Source: JACJWR01 sp964556255 (GTDB lineage: Bacteria; Actinomycetota; Actinomycetes; S36-B12; UBA10799). From it: a stretch of DNA of 64,000 bases. This document shows, in pieces, positions 59,503 to 64,000 of this stretch. Made by a program: the position numbers and the translations under genes. Location of the stretch: contig CAZKVQ010000011.1 in NCBI GenBank assembly GCA_964556255.1, positions 1 to 64,000 of the forward strand, written 5' to 3'. The notes beneath the pieces were generated by a model. It saw nothing but the letters and a program-made list of their open reading frames with translations. It did no database searches and was not told where the DNA came from. Each line of letters begins with the position of its first letter. Position 1 is the stretch's first letter.

Positions 59503-62423
59503 AGCCACCCGACCTGGTCCCGATGCGGCCGGATCGCCAGCCCACCCGGGTCGCCGGTGCCGAGCCGGTAGATGCAGCGACTGGCGGCATCCGGCTGCTC
59601 GACCGCGCACGCGAGCTGCCCGGCGGGCACTTCAGAGAGATAGCCGCGGCCGTTGAGGATCGGACGCCCCACCGAGTAGCTGAATGGGGCAACGATCCCG
59701 CGGCGAATGCTGGGCATCGGCAGGCAAGCCGCCTGAAGATGGGTCTGGGGGTTGTTCCACGCCGGGTCCGAGCCCACCAACTGCGCTACCGAGGCCGTCG
59801 CTAGGACGCGCTGACGCGCTGTGATCGCGCTGGGGCCGCTGTCGGAGAACCACCTTGCCGAGATCTCGGTTTTTAATGAGGCGGCGACCACCGAGAAAGC
59901 CTGCCAGGTGTTCAGCTCCCCGTTGCGGGTGAGCATTCGGGTACCGAGTGCAGCGCCGGCGGAATCTCGGTAGTCGAGCTCAAGGGACAGCGGTCCCGCG
60001 CCGCTCAGCGCCCACAAGGTGACCGCACCGCCCACCGGCACCTGATACCCGAACGTCGTGACGGCCCCCTTGCCGCCGATCGGCGCCGCCAGCACCTGGA
60101 CATCGGGTATCGGAGTCTCCGCCTGCTGCTCGGTCAGCGTCCCTGCTCCCACCGGCATGGCCAGCAGACCGGGCGTTTCCGTCGCCTCTGCTGGCGAACC
60201 TGGTCGACGTGGTACCACGGGCAGTTGCACCACGCCCGCGGGCACTTTGACTCCAGCGTCGCCAGCCAGGCCGCAGCCCTCGCCTTGGAGCGCGGAGAGA
60301 TTCTGGCCGAGCCAGGACACGCTGCTTGACCCTTGCACGATGGTCGGCATGAAGGACGCTGCCACGGTGAGGCCGACCGCCACGCCGACACCCCAGAGCA
60401 GCGTTCGCCGAGCCCGATCCCCGTCGTCAACCTGGGCGCCGGCGTCGGTTCCACTGGACTCGACTGCCCCTGGGCTGGCCCCGTGTCTGAGGGCTTCGGC
60501 CGATGCGTCCGCCACGCGCCGACGCCGCCAGCTGAGCCAACCCGCCACAATCGCCGTTACCGCCACGACCAATGCCACCCAACCGCCCGACCACCAGGAT
60601 TGGGCTCCGGGTCCCGCGGAAGGCACTTCTTCCCACGAGAACGTCGCGAGCGGGGTGATGCGTGTCGCGAGATAACTGATGATCACAGCGCCGACGAGCC
60701 CCACCACCAGCCTTGTTCCGCGCGCCCGGGTGAACCCGAGGTCCGCCACCGCCATCGACATCAGCAATGCCACCGCCGGGACCACTGCGGCCGCGTGGGA
60801 GGGCAGCTTGTCCGCCGTGAGGGCGAGTCCCAGCACCGCAAGTGAGGCGGCGAGGCCAGCGGCGCGCGGCAAACCCACGCGCAGGTCGGGACTCCTCACG
60901 AGATAGGCCAGCAACCCCATGATGGCGACCCCGAAGAACAACACGCGGGAGGGCACCGCGCTGAAGCCGGCCGTCAATCCGTGTAGCCGCGTCACCTCGT
61001 CCAGCACCGAGGAGTAGCTTCCGTCCTGGGTGAAATTGCCAACTGACTCCCACCACAGCCAGACGTTGCTGCCAGCCAGCAGTAGTACGACGAAAACGGC
61101 CAGCGGACCGATGATCAGCGGCAGGAGTTGCGTCCATGGCCGTTCCGCTGACTTCGCCCATCGCAGAACTGCGGGTGTGACGGACAGGCTGGCCAGCACG
61201 ACCGACCAGCCCGTCTGATGTACCGAGAGTGCCAAGGCGCAAAGCAGCGCCATCACCCCCAGCACCCATGGGTCCGGTCGTTGCGCATAACGGACGCACA
61301 GGGCCAGGGTCGCCGCTACCAAAACGGCCACCACGGGTTCCGGACGTAACAACAGGACCAGACTCGGCACCGCGGCGATCACCACAAATGCCCCGGCCAA
61401 TCTGGCCAATCGCAGCGAACCCGCGGGCAGGGCCTGGTCGATGACGCGTCTGCGCAGCAGCCACCAGCCACCTATGCCAAGCAACGCGGCGGGAAGCCGA
61501 AGCAGGAAGGCGGGCGTGCCGGTCGGCACCAGCCACAGTTGTTGTAGCCACGCCCACCAGAAACCCTGCGGCTGTGCCGTGGCCTGGTTCTGGTAGTAGT
61601 TCGAGAACACCCTCAGCGGGGTGTATTCCCGAACCGTGGTGAGTACCCAGCCGTCGTCGAAATCGGGCAGGGAGAGCACCAGGCCGACGGCGACCGCCAC
61701 GGCAACCAGCGTGTCCGAACCCGTCCAACGGGGCGTTGCCACGCTAGTTTCCGCACCCGACTCGATCACACGATCACGGCGATAGCGCAACGCGATCACC
61801 ACCACGCCACACAACAGCACGAGGGCGCCCAGGAGCGGCCGCCAACCGGGCACATCATGCCCAATGGTGGCCGAGGACACCCGCACGTCCAGCTTGCCCA
61901 GCAGGCCCGGAGTTGTGCTCAAGCCCGTGACCGAAACGACTGCCGGCGGCACCTGCGGGTCACGCGAACCGAACGCGACCGGAACCCCGGAACCGGAAGC
62001 CTGCCCGGCGGCCAGGGTCAAGGTATTGCCGGCGCCGCGGTAGTTGATGCGGAGAGTGCAGTCGTCGGCCGGAAGTTCGAGGCTCGCTCCTGACACCGGG
62101 TTCCCGCCGAACTCGGCCCAGATGCGGGAGCCCTGAGACAGTACGCGCAGCGCCTGCTCGTTGATCGCCGACCCGGACGTGCCGAGTACGAGGTTGGGGG
62201 CACCCTCGGGAGCTGCGCGCACGCCAGAGCAGGGCGCCGTGGCAGTGAGGTCCGCGGGCGTCGGTGCGGCCATCACGAGCGGAACCGAAACCGGTTCACC
62301 CACTCGTGGCGTCCACTGCGCGAACGGTCGATCAGCGCCGACCTTGGCAACGGCGAAGGCGAGGGCACCGGCCAACGCAAGCAGGGCCAGCACCCACGAG
62401 ATCTTCAGCAGACGGCCCGACAC
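59499..62423 (-). CDS. EmbC-family arabinosyltransferase (copy 1)
   Basis: 974 residues with the same layout as the downstream copy: outside N-terminal domain, multi-helix body, catalytic loop FDDGWVLTTVREY (~255) and VFSNYYQNQATAQPQGFWWAWLQQ, and a C-terminal carbohydrate-binding-like domain (GAVTLWALSGAGPLSLELDYRDSAG). Four-base overlap with copy 2 suggests they are made together, possibly as a heterodimer like EmbA-EmbB. GTG at 62423 is 6 nt after TAGAGT. Both proteins are slightly shorter than the ~1,090-residue mycobacterial Emb proteins. Confidence 0.87.
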   Translation of the reverse strand: MSGRLLKISWVLALLALAGALAFAVAKVGADRPFAQWTPRVGEPVSVPLVMAAPTPADLTATAPCSGVRAAPEGAPNLVLGTSGSAINEQALRVLSQGSRIWAEFGGNPVSGASLELPADDCTLRINYRGAGNTLTLAAGQASGSGVPVAFGSRDPQVPPAVVSVTGLSTTPGLLGKLDVRVSSATIGHDVPGWRPLLGALVLLCGVVVIALRYRRDRVIESGAETSVATPRWTGSDTLVAVAVAVGLVLSLPDFDDGWVLTTVREYTPLRVFSNYYQNQATAQPQGFWWAWLQQLWLVPTGTPAFLLRLPAALLGIGGWWLLRRRVIDQALPAGSLRLARLAGAFVVIAAVPSLVLLLRPEPVVAVLVAATLALCVRYAQRPDPWVLGVMALLCALALSVHQTGWSVVLASLSVTPAVLRWAKSAERPWTQLLPLIIGPLAVFVVLLLAGSNVWLWWESVGNFTQDGSYSSVLDEVTRLHGLTAGFSAVPSRVLFFGVAIMGLLAYLVRSPDLRVGLPRAAGLAASLAVLGLALTADKLPSHAAAVVPAVALLMSMAVADLGFTRARGTRLVVGLVGAVIISYLATRITPLATFSWEEVPSAGPGAQSWWSGGWVALVVAVTAIVAGWLSWRRRRVADASAEALRHGASPGAVESSGTDAGAQVDDGDRARRTLLWGVGVAVGLTVAASFMPTIVQGSSSVSWLGQNLSALQGEGCGLAGDAGVKVPAGVVQLPVVPRRPGSPAEATETPGLLAMPVGAGTLTEQQAETPIPDVQVLAAPIGGKGAVTTFGYQVPVGGAVTLWALSGAGPLSLELDYRDSAGAALGTRMLTRNGELNTWQAFSVVAASLKTEISARWFSDSGPSAITARQRVLATASVAQLVGSDPAWNNPQTHLQAACLPMPSIRRGIVAPFSYSVGRPILNGRGYLSEVPAGQLACAVEQPDAASRCIYRLGTGDPGGLAIRPHRDQVGWL

Positions 62424-62429
62424 CGCCCC

Positions 62430-62435
62430 ACTCTA
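62430..62435 (-). promoter_or_regulatory. Predicted -10 box for the arabinosyltransferase pair
   Basis: TAGAGT on the minus strand, 6 nt before the GTG at 62423. Confidence 0.6.
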
Positions 62436-62465
62436 GCCGCGAGCAGGCGTGCCCGCGGGGACCTT

Positions 62466-63944
62466 CTAGGCGTCGCCGGTGAGCTTCTCTCGCAACGCCT
62501 GCAGGGCTTCGTTCGCGTCTTCGTCCAGAGCTCCAGCGGCATCGGCCGGAGCGGCCGTGTAGCCACCCGCCGCACCAGCGGAGTCCTCAGCACCGGCCGC
62601 CTCGGCGTCGGCTTTGCGGGCGCCGACGATCTGCTCCTTGTGCGACTGCCACTTGGCGTAGGCCTCGTTGTACTGGCGCTCCCATTCGGTGCGCTGCTCG
62701 TCGAAGCCCTCTTTCCACTCGCCGGTCTCGGGGTCGAAGCCCTCGGGGCCGATGTAGGCGCCGGCTTCGTCGTAGGAGACGGGCATGCCGTAGAGGTACG
62801 GATCGAACTCGTCGGTGTCATCCCCCGTGCTGCCCTCGTTGGCCTGCTTCAGGCTCAACGAGATCCGGCGGCGCTCGAGGTCGATGTCGATGACCTTCAC
62901 GAAGATGTCGTCATTGACCTGCACGACCTGCTCCGGGATCTCCACGTGGCGTTCGGCCAACTCGGAGATATGCACGAGGCCCTCAATCCCCTCGTCCACC
63001 CGGACGAAGGCGCCGAACGGCACCAACTTGGTGACCTTGCCGGGCACGACCTGTCCGATCCCGTTGGTGCGGGCGAAGTGCTGCCACGGGTCTTCCTGGG
63101 TCGCCTTCAGAGACAGCGAGACCCGCTCGCGGTCCATGTCGACGTCCAGAACCTCGACCGTGACCTTGTCGCCAACCTCGACGACCTCGCCGGGATGGTC
63201 GATGTGCTTCCAGGACAGCTCGGAGACGTGCACCAGGCCGTCCACGCCGCCCAGGTCGACGAAGGCACCGAAGTTGACGATGGACGACACGACGCCCTCG
63301 CGGACCTGACCCTTCTGCAGGGTGTTCAGGAAGTTGTGGCGGGTCTCGGACTGGGTCTGCTCGAGCCACGCACGACGCGACAGGACCACGTTGTTCCGGT
63401 TCTTGTCGAGCTCGATGATCTTGGCATCCAGTTCCTGACCGACATACGGCTGAAGATCGCGAACGCGCCGCATCTCGACAAGGGAGGCGGGCAAGAAGCC
63501 GCGCAGGCCGATGTCGACGATCAGGCCACCCTTGACGACCTCGATGACCGTACCGGTCACCATCTCGTCGGCGTCCTTCTTCGCCTCGATGTCACCCCAG
63601 GCGCGCTCGTACTGGGCGCGCTTCTTGGACAGGATCAGCCGTCCGTCCTTGTCCTCCTTCTGGAGCACAAGCGCCTCGACCGCGTCCCCGACCTCGACCA
63701 CCTGGGTCGGGTCGACATCGTGCTTGATGCTGAGTTCGCGGGAGGGGATCACACCTTCGGTCTTGTAGCCGATGTCGAGAAGGACCTCGTCCCGATCCAC
63801 CTTGACGATGACGCCGTCGACGATGTCTCCGTCGTTGAAGTACTTGATGGTCTCGTCTATCGCGGCGAGCATCGCGGCTTCGTCGCCGATGTCGTTGACT
63901 GCGATGGACGGGGTGGTAGCAGGGCTGAGATCGGTGGACGACAT
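62466..63944 (-). CDS. rpsA: 30S ribosomal protein S1
   Basis: 492 residues with four S1 RNA-binding domains, the usual actinobacterial number (E. coli has six): GDIVDGVIVKVDRDEVLLDIGYKTEGV; EMVTGTVIEVVKGGLIVDIGLRGFLP; GQVREGVVSSIVNFGAFVDL; GQVVPGKVTKLVPFGAFVRV (~32 to ~360). The C-terminal ~130 residues are acidic and Gly/Ala-rich, ending ALQALREKLTGDA. Binds mRNA on the 30S subunit. The 56 nt upstream to the window edge hold a GGAG site 11 nt before the ATG. Confidence 0.96.
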   Translation of the reverse strand: MSSTDLSPATTPSIAVNDIGDEAAMLAAIDETIKYFNDGDIVDGVIVKVDRDEVLLDIGYKTEGVIPSRELSIKHDVDPTQVVEVGDAVEALVLQKEDKDGRLILSKKRAQYERAWGDIEAKKDADEMVTGTVIEVVKGGLIVDIGLRGFLPASLVEMRRVRDLQPYVGQELDAKIIELDKNRNNVVLSRRAWLEQTQSETRHNFLNTLQKGQVREGVVSSIVNFGAFVDLGGVDGLVHVSELSWKHIDHPGEVVEVGDKVTVEVLDVDMDRERVSLSLKATQEDPWQHFARTNGIGQVVPGKVTKLVPFGAFVRVDEGIEGLVHISELAERHVEIPEQVVQVNDDIFVKVIDIDLERRRISLSLKQANEGSTGDDTDEFDPYLYGMPVSYDEAGAYIGPEGFDPETGEWKEGFDEQRTEWERQYNEAYAKWQSHKEQIVGARKADAEAAGAEDSAGAAGGYTAAPADAAGALDEDANEALQALREKLTGDA

Positions 63945-64000
63945 GTAGGGGTGGACTCCGGATGATGGACGTATGTGAGATGCGAGACCGTTCCGGCCCC

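Overview
The window is GC-rich, densely coded DNA from an actinomycete. Supporting evidence is the DUF3046-recA pair with a GAAC-N4-GTTC LexA box, ClgR, ThyX, RNase J, two Emb-type arabinosyltransferases, frequent GTG starts, and short -10 boxes lying 6-7 nt before start codons. Two runs of exactly ten N (690-699 and 27782-27791) look like assembly-gap placeholders, so this is probably a draft or metagenome assembly. I cannot fix the genus from sequence alone. The arabinosyltransferases suggest a lineage with an arabinan-containing envelope.

Layout. 1-8664: recA (5' part only), DUF3046, the large helicase Lhr, then a leftward rimO-pgsA-cinA-clgR-dps-like block. 8729-14674: leftward ftsK, dapA-rnj and thyX. 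14702-19822: a GNAT enzyme and a divergent lipid-type locus (AGPS-like flavoprotein / TetR + GlpD), then azlC-azlD to 20130. 20165-25406: leftward rpsO-pnp-M16 peptidase-dapB-TPR-like protein. 25549-27735: an amidase and a small lipoprotein. 27738-31370: uvrA divergent from a metallo-beta-lactamase-fold hydrolase. 31360-36420: an MFS_2 transporter and a sphingosine-1-phosphate-lyase-like enzyme converging on ethanolamine ammonia-lyase eutB-eutC. 36424-41377: two TerC paralogues, uvrB and coaE. 41449-62423: a cell-envelope glycan region. 62466-63944: rpsA.

How genes work together. Three themes stand out. (1) DNA repair and maintenance: recA under a LexA box placed between its -35 and -10 regions, lhr, uvrA, uvrB. 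(2) Lipid and amino-alcohol metabolism: the AGPS-like/TetR/GlpD locus could supply alkyl-glycerolipid chemistry, and MFS_2 + S1P-lyase-like + EutBC can be read as uptake, C-P-side cleavage to phosphoethanolamine, and ammonia release from ethanolamine. (3) An envelope polysaccharide region of about 21 kb: O-acyltransferase fused to SGNH, a free SGNH lipoprotein paralogue, two GT-C-like membrane proteins, two sugar-nucleotide epimerase-like SDRs, a glycosyltransferase-2/CapK-ligase fusion, a membrane protein, a lipoprotein hydrolase and two EmbC-family arabinosyltransferases.

The strongest window-wide signal is a TANNNT box 6-7 nt ahead of at least 15 start codons, which implies extensive leaderless transcription, including a 17-bp divergent spacer in which the two -10 boxes overlap. 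No tRNA, rRNA, CRISPR array, insertion sequence or prophage was seen, and no gene-free stretch exceeds 300 bases.
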